Below are positions 1 through 14,489 of a DNA stretch of 64,000 nucleotides, one piece after another. This DNA comes from Anarhynchus alexandrinus. Taxonomy: Eukaryota > Chordata > Aves > Charadriiformes > Charadriidae. Location: the NCBI GenBank assembly GCA_008711295.1, contig VUYV01000400.1, positions 484,019 to 548,018 on the forward strand, given 5' to 3'. Every line of letters starts with the position of its first letter. Position 1 is the stretch's first letter. The notes under the pieces are model-generated. The model did no database searches, was not told the DNA's origin, and saw only the letters and a program-made list of their open reading frames with translations. A program made the translations under genes and the position numbers.

Positions 1-2875
1 GAGAGCATCTCCATTATAACCCTCCCTCAGAAAAAGATTTAGAGGACAGATAACTTGTAATATCCATGAAGCCAGGCTTTTTTCCCAATTACTGGCAATA
101 ACAGGAGATCACCTGGACCTCCACCTTCCAGAGGCAGTCTGGCTCACAGGCAGGTCACCAGGACCCCACAGCCCGCAGTCCCACAGGCTCCCACCCCACC
201 CCACTCCCACCCACCTGCAGTAGCAACCCCACTGCCAACCCAAACCTCAGCTCCCTTTCACAAATGAAACACACACTCTGTAAAATTCACTCCCCAGAGC
301 TCATCCGAGGATCCATGAAGGCTCCTGTGTACGGGCACCTCCTTCTTGCTTACCCATCCGTAACCATTTCATTTGCACCAAAAAGCTGAAAGAACAGCAT
401 GCAGGTCATCAACTAAGTGGCTACAGGGCTAAAATGTAAATTGAATGATATCCGTTAGCACCACACTGGGTTAATACACAACTTCTTAATACGCCGCTGC
501 ATACGACTGAAATCAAATTGTCATTTGGGTGCCGACCTTCTGAGCAGGCAGACCTGTGCTGACTCGCTTTTCGTAGCCTGCAGGTCTGGACTTTTGTTTT
601 CTTTCTCACATTTACATTTGCATGACGGTTTGCCAAACTATGCGAACCCAATTATGGCAACGAAAGGGCGTTGCCAAGATCTGTTGAAAAATGCTGTAAC
701 TAAAACTAAAGGGTCATATAGTACAACAATCGCTTTTCAAGTAAATTCAGGTCTTTTGTATGAAAAAAAAAAAAAACACCCAAAAGCTGAAACAGCTTTA
801 GTCACTAATTATAAGCAAGACATAAATTATACAAAATATACTTTACCAGGTGTAAAATCCAACCTACGACATCTTCAACAGAAGGCATTTATCGGCAGGC
901 ACCACGATGTGACACTGGGCAGGCAAGCCGTACCCATTTATCTAACAAGCAGCTGGCTTTTCTTTAAATATGAGAAACAATAGATTAGGAAAATATCCTC
1001 CTGAGTTTTAACTGTTACAAGACTGACCTTACTGTACCATCTGGACAAAACTAACTCGAAACAGCAATAGTTTCGTCTCTGTATCTGAAAGGCAGAAGCA
1101 AGCTTTCAAAGATGACAGAATTATTTCCCAAGTATTAGCAGGTATTTTGTCTTATTTGGCCATTGATGTTCCACTTACAGTTCCCTCCAGTCTAAACCAA
1201 GCGCCATTAAACAGAACAACTGAATTTCAATTGGCTTCGAGGAGAATTGGGGAAGACCCGCTGTAATCCATCAGCACCGAACAAGTTAATCACTCTAACC
1301 TCTAGCATTTGCACGTTATCAGAAACATTAAACAACGAGTGATCAAACATACAGCTTGATGTATTTCTGTGTTTCTAACAACACACAGAAGATAATCAAA
1401 TATTACCTTAACCTGGAGCAGAATTATCTATTTACATGCATGCAGTCTTGTGGCACTGTCACAAAGCTCCGCTAATCTATTTTTATTGATGATGATACAT
1501 TCCCTGCAGATTTGAAAGGAACTTGATTCTGAGTAAGGGAAAACCACCTGAATTTCTGACGGGTAAACATTCCAACCTTTATTATAGAAGCTGGCAAAAA
1601 GATAAATCAGGACAATCATTTTATAATCAAAACTGCCTTTTTTTTTTTTCTTTTTGGGGAGTTTATTTTCTCCATTAGAAATTCAGTTCCTATCTAGGCT
1701 ACAAAACTCTCATCTGACTGAAAAGCTATTAATATGACAACAGCAACAGCAAGTGGGATGTCACAATAAAACCTTAGGGCTTGTTCACAGATGGTTTTGT
1801 ATCGGGACAAATTGATAACCGTTCCCAAGAAGAATGCCCCAAATCTTGCAGATATAGGAGTCAGGGAAGACAAAATCAACAGTCTTAGAGTTAAAAATTG
1901 AAAAGAAATAAAAAGGGGCACGGAAGAGAATATTCTTAAAACCTGTTTCTCAGCTATTTCCATATCACTGCCAAGCAGCAAAAAAGTAAGTAACACCCCC
2001 GCGCCCCCTCCCTGCCCCCATTTTAAAATACCTCTGCAAAAGCTGCTCTATTTAAAAAAATGCTAAAGGCAGCTAGCGGTCCATCTCATTTCTCCCTTGA
2101 CATGGCAATGCAGACAAACCCTTTCTGAATCACGCTCCTCCAATTTTGAGAGGTGGACACATTCCGTCCCCCTGTAGAAGACACTTCTGTATTCTTAGAA
2201 AATGCTCCTGTATTCCTGGAAAAAAATGTGGGGCAATTTAATCTCCATCCTCCCTGGGTTGCTGGCCTCGCATCCTGGAATATACAGCCAGAGGGGGTGA
2301 TGCAGACAGCGACTCTGCAGAGAGAGCTCAAGAGAAGCAAGCAGTAGCACGTTGGCCAGCTAGCTAGCAATGACCTCAGTTTGGCTCTTCATAACTAATA
2401 AATAAGCAAACAATTCCTGACTTCAGCTGCAGTTTCCTCCCTGCTCCCCCTCCCCGTACACAAGTTATTAGTGCAATCAGCTCACAGCGCGGCCTCGTGC
2501 CTGTGTGCTGAAGAGGAAGAGAAAGCCACCGCTGTGGTTCAGGGTGATGAAGCATCAAAGATGTCCTCTGTAAAAGCACACATTTGTTAGCAGAGAAAAT
2601 GCATATTTAGAGAAGCAAAGGAACAGGATACACCAGAGCTGCCAGGAAACTGAACAGCCTAGCATGCCACGATAAGGTAATGGAAGATGATAAGGTACAT
2701 AAGACAAAAAAAGTTCTTCCAGTATTGAGAAAAGACAGATGAGGTGGCATCACCACCTGGTGAGGCTGCCAGCAGGATTCCCACACCCACGCCACCCTGT
2801 GGGCTGCCAACTGCTGCCGTGTGTTCGGACATCCCCAGACGCTGCCACTGTTCCTCTCAACTCCTTTGTTACTTA

Positions 2876-2978
2876 TAGAATCACAGAATGGTTTAGGTTG
2901 GAAAGGACCTTGAAGATCATCTAGTCCAACCCCCCTGCCAAAGGCAGGGAGCATGGACACCTCCCACCTCCCACTAGA
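2876..2978 (-). mobile_element. CR1 LINE 3' fragment
   Basis: The plus strand reads as the reverse complement of a CR1 3' end: an ATAGAATCACAGAATGGTTT start, a run GGTTGGAAAGGACCTTGAAG, then a CATCTAGTCCAACCCCCCTG block. The element is 5' truncated after about 100 bases, as is usual for CR1, and abuts an AT-rich tract. Being minus-oriented, it is in the sense direction of LIMS1. Confidence 0.9.
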
Positions 2979-3113
2979 GCAAATTATACATGAAGAACAA
3001 ATACAATTATAAATTAAATTATAGTATTATTATAAATTAATTATAATAATATAATATAATAAATTATTATTATAAATTAAACAGCAATTATACAGAGCAA
3101 ATTTTGCATGAAG
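2977..3113. repeat. AT-rich island between short direct repeats
   Basis: About 100 bases made almost wholly of A and T (ATTATAAATTAA-like words) lie between two near-identical 19-base copies of GAGCAAATTwTrCATGAAG, at 2977-2995 and 3095-3113. The first copy overlaps the end of the CR1 fragment. It looks like a low-complexity expansion or a small local duplication. Confidence 0.7.
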
Positions 3114-6100
3114 CCCATCAGGATAGGCCTGGCAGGAAGGTCTGGAGATCCCAGCTCTAACTTTTATTGCTCACCGAGCAGCCAGTTCACATGCCTCCCC
3201 CAGTTGAGCCGTGCCACACCACCGGCTTCTCTTCGGGTACGGGCAGCATCATTCCGCTCAGGAGAAGCTGCAGCTTTCCAGCATCCAGGGAGAGAAAAAT
3301 GCCAGCAATGACAATTTGTCAAGGCAACAGGAGGAACCAAAGCACCCCTTGCCACAGTGCTTTTGACACTGTACCATCATCCACTGAGGTCTTAAAATGT
3401 TCGCAATTCTTGTTGATGCATTTCTTGCTTCGGAAGGAAGACTTCAGTAGACGCATCCTGTGTTTGTTTATATACCTGACCATACAATTGCTAGTAATAT
3501 TTTGGAGACAACATCCTATTGCAACACCTGCTTGTACACAATGAGCAGAGTTATGGAAAAATATATGGCAGAATCACTTGGGGAAAAAAAAAAAAATCTA
3601 CTTTTTCTCCTGCCACTCTGTTACCTGTTTGGTTGGTTTAAATGCATCACATGCCGTGACACAGGTATCTCTCAAGAAAGATTATAAAGAGAGTACAGTA
3701 GCACAGATGCAGTTCAACACTCGCGTGAGCCATGGACAACGAGAGCAAACCCAGGCCCTGTTACTGGGGACGCGTGACGTGCCAGCTCCATGCACTTGAG
3801 CTCTTGGCTCCAAGGAAACAAAAATTTAAACTTGTAACTTGACCCGAGTGACCTCAGGAATTTAACTCAAGTGTTCTGTGTGATCGGGACTATATTGTCT
3901 TCAGACTAAATAAATTAATCCAATTATTTTTACTTAGACACATTTCACTGTTTATGAATTTCCAAAAAAACACGTATGTCCTTTCTGTAAATGTTTAATG
4001 TTCACTTTAAGATAAGAATATTTGAAACAAATATTATGAGGTCCTTGTCCTTGCTGATTTCTGTTAATACCATAAGGAAAAGAGTAAATGAAACAAATTT
4101 TTCACTAAATGCAATTCTCTTATCATCCTTGCAACATTTCCACTCAAGCACTAATGAAAATTCACGCTACAATCTGAAATATTAGATATTGATGTCACAG
4201 ACACTTTTTTGGTACTTTTTGAACTTTATATCAACATGAACTTTAGATGAACTTTAGACATTTCTGTACAATGCAGAACAATGTATTTTTAGGATGAGGA
4301 ACTAAGAATTTCCTCTAACTGTTTCAGGTAGACCCTGCCTCTCTTGCATCCCCAAGACCAGCTACAAGAACATTATTTTTTAAACCATGAACGCAGAATG
4401 GATAACTTATTTTTTTTCCAAGTTTGATGGAAAACCTTTTGATCTTGAACTAAGGCCCTGCTCATTCTGCACATACTTTCATGAAAAGGAATTAATGATG
4501 TGTTAGAAAATCTGGACTCAGCAGTTTTTCATTACATTCTCCCCCCACTGTGGCATGGAGAACTGGTAAATACCTGTAATGCAAACCAAACAAGGAGCAT
4601 TACTCAACACAGGAGAGAAACATCCTCTGCTTAACATTAGTATCATCATCAACATCCTTCATGCCTACATGGGGGGACACCAGAAGACAGCTTTTGGGGG
4701 CGTGATTCCTCCACCAGCAGGATGGAGCCCTTTTACCCCCAGAAGACCTCCCAATGCCACGTTGTCACCATCCAACTCATCCAAGTGATGGCTGCGATGG
4801 CCATGGTGGCTCTGCTGGGCACGCAGTGATTTACAAACCAGCATCTGCCCCGTCACTGCCCTTCTCCGGACTCCAGCACTTATTTTTGTACATGCATGGA
4901 AGTAACACTACTACACATTTTTAACTATGCGTTTATGGACTTAACAGAAAAGCTGTTATGTAAACCAAGCCACTACACAGATACACGTTAACAAAATCTA
5001 TTGGGTAAAAACGACTAAACCAATTTTACCTCAGATGACACAAAACACTCATTTTGTAATTCTGCCCACCTTGGGAATCTGTTCATGCTGAAACTGCTCC
5101 GAAAAGACATCGATACCATGCAGCAGCATCAAACTCCTTTAATGCCTCTTCTAAATACAGGTTCACAAAGCTATTTATAAAAGAATAAATAGCCCAAGGT
5201 GAGCAGAAAGCTTTCTCATGAAGCCTGAGCAATAACACAGTATTACTGTTCCTGGATCCTCTGCCATTTTATCATGTTCCAGTAATTTTCCCAAGGGTAA
5301 TGTCGAGGATCCTCTTAACTGTACTGTTTACTCATCTCTGCATGGTAAACATAAAAATATTGATTTTCACATTTGTGACTCAGATTCCATTCAACACAAG
5401 AAATCCAAATTATTTCCCCCTTGCAGTATATCAGCTAAGGAATCGCAAGCACGAAGAGCTTCATCCCCATTGAAATGACGCAGCATCATTAATACATGAC
5501 ACTTAAAATCACACTTCATTTTCTCTGTACTTCTCAAAACGAAGCCCTGGTCCAGCAGTAGGTTTAATGCCAGCTGGGGAAGGGATGAGTCTGAAGAGCA
5601 GGGTGAGGTTTGCCTCGGATGTGAGCCGACACAAAGGAGCATCCTGCCTTCCCAGGAGAACAGTGCTGGGATCTGTAGTGACCAGCCAGAGCCCAGCGCA
5701 TCCAACACCCCCCACCACTGACAACCCTCGGACCCTCTCCAGGTCCCACTGGAGAGGTCAGGGCCATCGTTCCCATCCTGCATGCAACAATAAGGAAAAC
5801 GCGGCTTTCAGTCTTACACAAAGTTTGGCAACTCCGACCCTTGGGCTTACACCGCACGTAGCCACCAGCAATTCCTTTATCCCCTCCTCCCTCACTTCTC
5901 TGACTGCAAAGCTATGGCACAACTCATCCCCCCGCCACCCCGGCCGCTCTCCAAAGCTAAACTCAGCCGGGTGACCGGTCGGCTTTGTGCCACTGCCCGA
6001 AGACATCCAGCTCCCAGCGTGGCATTGAGCAGGGTTGAGCGATGCCATTTCACAGGGGACGTCACGTGAGAGGGACGCCCGGGGAGACGGGCAGCCTTTT

Positions 6101-7068
6101 CTCTCAGAAAAAAGAGAACTTGTAACTGGTGGAGATTTCAACAGAGGGGGATTCATCCCAGGGCTGCGAGCCCATCAGTTTACCCCAGAGACTGTCCTGG
6201 CTTTAGGGGTTTCTTTTATATTTTTTTTTCTAAATGTGTACCTGAAACAGTTCTTCAGTGTTTGAATGAGGAGGAAACCAGCCAAAAGAATAAGCCCCAA
6301 CGGCCTTTAGACTATTTCACACAATTAACAATAAGCTGCTATTCTTTGATATAATTATAGAAATCACACTTCTTTGAGGCACGATGGCAAACAGGCATGC
6401 TGAAGGGGCAAAAGGAGGTAGAAGTTTTTCCGGAAGATAAGTACTTTTCTAAATAACACCTACCCTGAGGACCATATTTATACAGCTATTTCAACAAGCA
6501 AGACTTTTGAAAGTCCACTATGACCCACAGATGAGAAAAGATCAAAGAAACTAACAGGAAGGCGAGGACGCAATCAAAATATTTGATCAGTGAGAGGTTT
6601 CTTATCCGAGCCATAAACTTGAGGGCATTTCAGTGGGAGCTGCAGGAAGAAAAGCTGCCATGAACAACCCGGAGACGTGTGGAGTCCCTTGGGGGAATCT
6701 TCCCCTCGTGCTTCGCCACCATCCCACCATCCCTCCCTGCGTGGGACACTGCCGGCGCCCACCGTCCCCAGTCTCCCATCATTTTCAGTGCAGCTACCTT
6801 AAACAAGCAAGGGTGGAAATTTAATTTGTTCTCCTAAATCCCACCACCTCCCCCGCTAAAGTTAAATATTTGGCCTTTGGTTAAACTAAATGGATTCCCT
6901 CCCCTCCCCCCTTTTAAAACAAAGTCTCACGATCCCCGTGTGACCCGGGTGGGAGGACGGTGGGAGGCAGCGAGACCCCGCCATGCAGGCAGAGCGCTGC
7001 CAGAGCCCACTGAGTGTCAGCTCCCTGAACGGCACAGATGGGTATAATGAGCTTTTAATTACTTCCCT

Positions 7069-7153
7069 TTTTTTTTTTTTTTTTNTTTTTTTAAGAACAA
7101 TAAAAGAGCTACCGGGATTTTCCAGTTTTCCTCCTCACACTTTTTTTTTTTTT
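7069..7153. repeat. Poly-T tracts with one unresolved base
   Basis: Two T runs, about 7069-7092 and 7141-7153, flank a short unique stretch. The first contains a single N at 7085, so its true length is uncertain. Confidence 0.8.
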
Positions 7154-8709
7154 AATATATTTGGCAAACATTAAAGAGCTACATATTTTGATGCAACTCA
7201 CATTAAACAACCGCTTCAATAGTTTAATTTTCGAAAGAAACAACAAATTCTCACTTTCTTTAAAGGCTTTACTTACACTTGTTTGTATATTCCCTAGGTT
7301 ATCAGATCATTTCCCTTGGCTTTTCTGATAGCAATATACATATCCTTGTAACCAGAGAAGTATGGGAAACTCTGGAAACATCCAACTGTGTACAAACATT
7401 TAGAGCTCGGATACCCTAATACAAAACAAGTACCTCTCCGAAACAAACATCTCCAGATGTTATAACATATTTTTATATATAGACAGAGATATATATAAGA
7501 TGTGACTCAGGCACGGAAAGCCAAAAGAATGTTCTCATTTCCTGAGGCTGGCTAACAAAAAGGGAAAAAAATGTGAATGAAGGAACAAAGATTTCGGAAG
7601 TCAGCTTTTTCTTAGCAGCAGCAGCTTTAGAATGATCCGCTTTGATTCCTTTCTCGTATTATCAGAATATTGCCTTTCTCTTGCAACTGAATATACTTAC
7701 AAAAGGAAAAAACCAACTTTGTTTTCTGGAACATTTAAAAGTACTATAGAAATGTTGCACTCGAGAGGTTCCTGTCCTTCTCCTTTTGGCCCCGGTGGAG
7801 CTCTGTGACAGCTCCCACCAGCCCTCTTTCCCACAGGGGCTTGCCTTGTCCCGCGGTGCAGGGCTTCAGGAAGACAAGCAAGCAGCCACAAGCACCACGG
7901 CTGGGTCTCTATGTGGTGGGACTTGACCCGCCAGACCTCACAGGCACATCCCTTGATCCATTTTTTCTTTCTCGAGAGCACAAGCGGGTATAAAAAGCAT
8001 CCAGTTCCTCTACCACCTGACAGCAGTGGGTGAAGCGAGCCCCTGGGCACCTTCAGATCGTGAAGTCATGTCACACCAACAAACGTGAGGTAGATTTAAA
8101 CAGGCATCGATGTGTCGCTGGTCTCTGTGCTCTTTCCAACCATAACCTGCGTGTCACGGGGACGGCACGTGAGGCGTCCTTCCTCCAAGCCCTCCGAAGG
8201 TGAATTTCTACAAACTAGTTCTGTGACAACCGTGACTAAACCACTGCTGGGGTGGTGTCCCTTCAAACAGGGCTGTAGGAAGGGACAAGCAGCTGCAGAA
8301 AGAATGCACTCAGGTGTGCTTTCAACAGCAGCGAGCAGAAATACACCGGTGATGCCTCCTTGAACCACCTGCAGGACGGCGATCCCTCTTCCAGTGCAAC
8401 AGAGCACAGACGTGCCCCTTCCCAACACCGCACCCAGGATGGCCACAGGCTGTCCCCAGCCCCGATCCAGACCACCAGCAAACACTGTTCACTCCTTCTT
8501 TAGGTCCAAATGCCTCCTCACAGAACCCCACCTTTAACGCTGCTGTCCGGGGCCAAAGCTACACAACTCGGGCACAAATGCACACTCCTGATGAAATGGG
8601 TATTTCCACCTTTCCTATGTCCCTCGCCCCCTCCCCCGACATCACTGCCACTCACAAGATCAAGGAATTGATCCAGGTCAAGAAAAACTCAGTTTTAAAT
8701 CTATATGTC

Positions 8710-9097
8710 AAAAGGCTGAAAGAGTTGGGGCTGTTCAGCCTGGAGAAGAGAAGGCTCTGGGGAGACCTTATTGCGGTCTTCCAGTACCTAAAGGGGCCGA
8801 CAGGAGAGCTGGGGAGGGACTTTTTACATGTAGCGATAGGACAAGGGGGAATGGCTTCTAACTGGAAGAAGGGAGATTTAGATTGAATATTAGGGTGAAA
8901 TTTTTCACTCTGAGGGTGGTAAGGCACTGGAACAGTTTGCCCAGAGAAGTTGTGGACGCTCCATCCCTGGAGGTGTTCAAGGCCAGGCTGGATGGGGCTT
9001 TGAGCAACCGGGTCTAGTGGGAAGTGCCCCGGCAGGGGGGTTGGAACTCGATGATCTTCAAGGTCCCTTCCAACCTAAACCATTTGATGATTCTATA
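8710..9097 (+). mobile_element. CR1 LINE 3' fragment
   Basis: A clear CR1 3' region in plus orientation: GAGTTGGGGCTGTTCAGCCT, then GAGAAGAGAAGGCTC, GGAGACCTTATTGCGG, the GGAGGTGTTCAAGGCCAGGC block, and the closing CTTCCAACCTAAACCATTTG followed by a degenerate ATTCTAT tail. It closely resembles the copy at 31.2-31.7 kb, which points to a related CR1 subfamily. It is antisense to LIMS1. Confidence 0.95.
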
Positions 9098-12000
9098 TCT
9101 ACCAATCTCTCTCGCCATGGGTTTTCAGCTGTCTCAGGTCCCTGGTGCCGGCATGAGAGATGTTGGGGGACGGGAGCATGCAGGTCACCCTGGTCAGCTG
9201 CAGTGCAACCACACGCTTAATTAAAATGTCTCTGTAATTGGTGCCTGTGGGAAGCGCAGCTGCCCCGGCACGGCCCAGAGACAGTCTGTCCTGCTTCGTG
9301 ACACTGGCCAGAGCCGGGTCTGGGAGATGATCCGCTGCCAAGTGAATCTCAGCCTACTCACCAGCAGACCCTGGCAAAAATAAATTACTTAATCCAGCAC
9401 AAACGTTGGTCTCTCTGCCACGAAACACCAGTCTGTCCTGCTGCCAACGCAGTTCAGAAGCACACGGTGTTATATACAAAGATGCAAACCACCGAAACAC
9501 GCACCTATTTGCAAGCGTTTCCTCACGACAGAAGATTCACCAAAACCAGAGGGTTTTGCAAGCGGAGGCTGCTGTGCTGATTCAGCCCTGAATCCGCAGG
9601 GGCTGCCTTCCCCCCCCCCGACAGTGCCGGCTGGCAGCCCCCGCCGCCCCGTCTGCCAAGCTGTATTTTTCATTCCCAAATCGGAGGTGGAGCACGCCAG
9701 GAGACACCAAGTGAGGACTCGGGGATGCTGCGGCTCCGGAAGGCGAGAGGTTGGCAGCCAGTCCTTCGCCCCCGCCGGGCAGCACCCAGCCCCAGTGGGG
9801 ATGGCCGAGACCCCGCAAAGAGTCCTCACAAAGCGTCGAGTCCCCCTTTCGCGCTCCCGGGGTGGATTTGAAACTATTCCTCTGCATGGTTTTCTCTCCC
9901 CACATCAATCCCACAGCTGTTGCACGTCAGCGTGGGGTCTGGACGGGAGCCACGCTGCCATGTTGTTGCCTCCCAAACATTTGCTGGCGTTACTGCATTG
10001 CTTTGCTGTGGTCTTTCCCAGTGCCCCCAACTACACTAAAACAATGTATTAATACAGAAAACCTTTATGATTCTGAGCGCGGCAGCTTTCCCATGCTGCT
10101 CAGGCCACCCAGGAAACATTCATAAAAATGATTACGCTGCCTTAGTTTCTCAGACTAACCACGCTGACTCCCCATCCATGATGTGAGCAATAAACCCCAA
10201 GGTTTTAACTCTACTCTTCCCACCAGTTTAGGTTTTACTCAATTAAAAGCCCATCCACCATTGTGTTCTCAGTTCTTCAAACTATTTAATGCAAGCAGTG
10301 ATCGAAACAACCCTACATGCACCAAGTGACGTATGACTCACCTTCTTATCAAATTCTGTAGAAGTGGCTGATGGGTTTCTTTAGAGAGTTAAGAAGTGAT
10401 GAAAAAAAGGATGATCAGAGCTGGAATTCAATTACTTCTTATAGAAAACAGAAGGAAAAGCAATGAATGTGAAAAATACAGAGCATAAAACCTCATCCTG
10501 AGTGCTGGCCTTGTTGTAACACTATTTTTCACGCACCCTAGGATACTCCAGACCATGCCATTTTCGCACAGGAACGTGGTTTCACAGTGCAGACAAGAGG
10601 TCCACTTGGCCAGTAAATAGTTTGTCACTGGGCACACCATCAGCTTCTGCCCCCTGGACCTCACCGATGGTCTCCAGGTGCTGAGACAAATTCATCAAAC
10701 TGTTTCACATCAAGGGTCATCGAGGTACACAAAACCAGCCAAGGAAACTGCAGTATCTTTTTTTTTTTTTTTAATTCTATCTGCTTAAAAAAACATGTAA
10801 GCACTTTCATAAAGACTTAAGACACTGCAGGAAGGGAAACACTGACGTAATTGCAAAGGAGTGTCCTAATATGAAGAAAAGTATTAACCCCAGGGCACAG
10901 TCCCCTGCTATGTTTTCTCTAATTGTCAGGTTGAATTAGGACCTTCCCATCCTTTTTCCACCCTTTCTGCCTCAACACCAGCCTTTCCGCACAAGCTGTA
11001 AGGGCGACGTGCACCGTAACACACCACCGAAAGAGCAAGCGCAGCAGACCATGTACGCGGCTGCCGGATTCATGCGATGGACGGCTTATACAAGGGAAGG
11101 CTTTGGCTGTCAAAACGTGACTGTCAGTTTGATTTTCCTTGTCATCAGCACCTGCCATCACAGAAAGAGCTGACGTGAGTAATTTCCCCACAATCCGTCA
11201 GGCTGCTTTTAGCACAGCTAATAGTTAAAGAGTCTCTATATTGAAAAGTAACACGGGACCGCATTACGCTACCTTTAAACCGGGCTTTGGAGGAGAACAA
11301 AACACAGATGAATCAGGATGTCTAACCTAACACACTTAGCACAAAGCCACAACTGCGGGAGCTGAAAAGCCTGCCTTAAGTGCTTCAATAATAAATATTT
11401 CATTGCAACTTGAAAAAGAATTTGTTAACTATGCAAACCATCCTCCTTATATTGCAGGCCATTAGCGGTTCCCCTGCAGTAACTGTACGGAGCCAGTGCT
11501 AAGAAAAAGACCTGTGCATTACAACTGAGACCAAACTGCAGCATCACATTTACCTCTTTATTTATGGAGTCCCCTATGAAAGCCAGTAACACCATGAAGC
11601 GCGTGCATTTTTGAGCTTCACAGTCTACAGTGGAACAAGAGCTGTAAACCCAGTGAGTCTATCCCAGTTTTTCAAATGCAGTTACGCCTTGAATAAAGAG
11701 GAGCTCGCTTTGTTCAGTGTTTTACTGCATGCTGGCCCGTATTTATTGCTACAAAGGAAAACTTAGTTTGTGCTAGGAAACTACAAAAGCTTAAGATAAT
11801 AATGGTTCTGAACTGCAAGCTAACGTTTTTCTCTGAACCGCATAAGAAACTCATTCCAAGGATAACACATCAAGATGAGTTCAGCACAACCAGCTGGAAA
11901 AGCTGCCCACAATCCCTTCTACCCCCCTAAAAAAAAACCCTACTCACACGCTCTCAACCCAAACGCTGAAACCCAAACTGTTACCCAGCACCGTCCCAGC

Positions 12001-14276
12001 TACAGGGCGATCCGCACATCCCTCCCTGCCCAAACCCCTCTCCTCTGGAGCAGAGTCTGATCTCCCAGCCCGATGCCGAATGCGATGGCTGTGCCCCGGG
12101 AAAGAGGCGTTCATGTTACCAGCGCCGGCCTGCAAGGTCCTTTCATTGCAAAACAAAAGCTGCAGCAGTAACTGGAGTGCAAAAAGCCTCCATAAAGTGG
12201 AGAAGGAAAAAAAAAACAAAAACAAAGTTAAAAAGAAGAGTATTTCAGAGGACTGTGCGTGTACCTGCTGACCAGATGTCTGCTCCTCCTCCATGTACCA
12301 AATCTGGAGAGAGACCTCAAGTCATTCTTTCCTTTTTTGTTTTCTTCCCCAGAACTTAGATTATTTTAACTCTCTAAATCAGAGCAAAAAGTCGAGACTG
12401 AAAATCCCTTAGGAGTTTCAGCCTGTGGAAGCTTTTGAGATCGCCTTACATTTTGTTAAAAAGCGGTTTTGAATGAAACATTTGCACATTTAGTGGTTGG
12501 GGTTTTTTCCCAAAGAATCAAAACAAGAAAAACGCACCAATTTTTAACCTCCTACCCCAGAGGGGACTGGCCAATTTAAGCCAAGGGGCGCCATGCCCAG
12601 CCCCTGCTGGGCCAGCAGCTCATATTCAGAGCCCATCAGCAGCCGTAGGACATCAGGTTGACTCAACCGTGGGAGGATTTGCTCGGCCGGGGATGCGGCA
12701 GGGCTCATCCCCGCTGCCAGGGAAGGATGCTCAAGCCCCCAGCCGTACCCTGTGATGGGCTTTCTGCCACCGCCGCTTCCGTGGACGTGCTGGTCACCCG
12801 CTTGCCCACTGTGGGATGCACCGCCTGCATTTTCTGCTGAAGAAGGTTCCCCCAGACAGCTTTGAGTGAGGTGGGCTCCCACCAGAGCCCTCTGCTACTT
12901 CGTCTCAGCAAATTCTCGCAAGCTTAAGCTCTAGCCTGACTTTGTCCCAAAATTTCTTGCTGTGCCAGGGGTGTAGCCTCCTTCGTATCCTGGGAAGCGT
13001 GTACCAGCAGGGCAGCTGGCCTGCTCCCTGACGACTTCAGCACAACAGAGGCCAAATACGTAATTGCTCTATTCACCCGGAGAGGCAGGTGCCGCACCGC
13101 AGCCGAAGCACCTGTGCGGGGCTGCACCATGTGCAGTCGCAAGAGACCGACGCTCGCAGCACCAATACTGACACCTCGGCCACTTTCGGGATTGCAGAAA
13201 GAATCATGGGCCTGGAAGCACCCATCGCTCGCTAAGGAAGAGAGTGGCTTTTGGAACAAGTAAAGAAAAAACAGTTGCCTTGATACAGATGAATCATGTT
13301 ACCGTCTTTTTCCCGGGACGTGGCTGCACAGCAGCCGGCGCGAAAGCTGACCCAGCTCAACATCCCACCCCACCGCACGCCGGGCACAGCGTGCCACCGC
13401 GGTAGCCCCGACCGGGCTTGGCTTTGCTGCTGCCGCAGCTTCTCCCAAAGGTGTGGTGCGGAGGTGCAGGAATTCGCGGCAGAAATCGGGCACGGGAAAG
13501 ATAAGGCGGTCTTTAGCCAGGCTAAAGTCTGTGTGTGCCAGCGGCCGCCCGGGACCTGCAGCCCAAACCAGGGACAAAAATCGCGCTTTTTCCCCTTCCC
13601 TCAACCCCAGGTTTCGACATATCAGTGCAGCACTCGCCGAGCACTTTAATTCGGGGCATCTCTTCCCAAGAAACGACCCCAACAACGGGTGAGGCGCCGA
13701 AACGCCGGGTGGTCGGTAGAACAGCCTTCGCTTTCCGCAACCCATCCCCACTAACCTTCCCCTAAGACACGACTTCTCAGTAATTGTGGGATTTGCATAC
13801 ATCTACACCAATCTCACCACATAAATACCGGAGGTTATTCAGTACCACGGTTTCAAAGCGCTGAAAGGAAAGGGGAAAGCCGCCTTTTAACGCAAAGGGC
13901 ATCAGACCGCGCTCACGCGCCCTTCTGAACGGGTTAATACTGGAGTTTCGCGCCCGATTTCCAGTTTGCTGTTGGGAAGGACGCGCAGGGCCACCCCGCT
14001 GCTCCCCTGCGGGACCGCCGCCCCGCGGGGACGCCCCACGGCGGACACACGGCATTTCTGCCGCCGCCCGCGGCTCCGCAAGCCGCCGGTGTTGCCGAGC
14101 GGGAAGGGGAGAAACTTCCCCCCCGCGCCGCGGAAACTGCGCGGGGACACCCCTGCGCGGCTGCGAACACCCCCCACACACACACCTCCTCGGCGGGACC
14201 CCATCCCCTACACCGGCCCGCCCGAGGCACCGTCCCAGCGCGTTTCCCACCCGCCGGACCCCGGGGCCGCCGCCGC

Positions 14277-14298
14277 CTCCTCCTCCTCCTCCTCCCTC
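14277..14298. repeat. (TCC)n microsatellite
   Basis: About seven TCC units in the CpG island, inside LIMS1 intron 1. On the minus strand this reads as polypurine GGA repeats. Confidence 0.85.
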
Positions 14299-14456
14299 CG
14301 CTCCGCACGGCGCGGCCCCGCCGCCGCCCCACCGGCGGAGCAGCGTGTGGGGAGCGCCTTCCACGGGGTAGCGGGGAAGGGGGGGGTTCAAGCAAGCGGG
14401 CGGCAGTGACAGCGACCCGGCCGCGCCGAGACAAAGCGCCGCCCGCCGCGGGAGGC

Positions 14457-14489
14457 GGGACGGGACGGGACGGGACCGGACGGGGCGGG
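14457..14489 (+). repeat. GGGAC tandem repeat, G-quadruplex candidate
   Basis: Four GGGAC units with the first four G runs at 14457-14459, 14462-14464, 14467-14469 and 14472-14474, separated by two bases each. A GGGG run and another GGG follow at 14482-14489. The pattern meets the usual four-run quadruplex rule on the plus strand, which is the template strand of LIMS1, and starts about 20 bases beyond the exon 1 donor. Confidence 0.75.

Noticed and set aside
525..983. 152-codon plus-strand open frame near the left edge
   Set aside because: It lies inside LIMS1 intron 1, contains a poly-Lys stretch from an A run, and shows no domain or splice context.
12241..12294. Minus-strand MEEEQTSGQQ followed by GTACAC, considered as another LIMS1 first exon
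   Set aside because: It ends in phase 0, while the joined LIMS1 exon needs phase 2, and the peptide is unknown.
13777..14434. Long overlapping open frames on both strands (up to 204 codons) in the LIMS1 CpG island
   Set aside because: High GC removes stop codons by chance; the proteins are Arg, Gly and Pro-rich with no family resemblance, and frames on opposite strands overlap.
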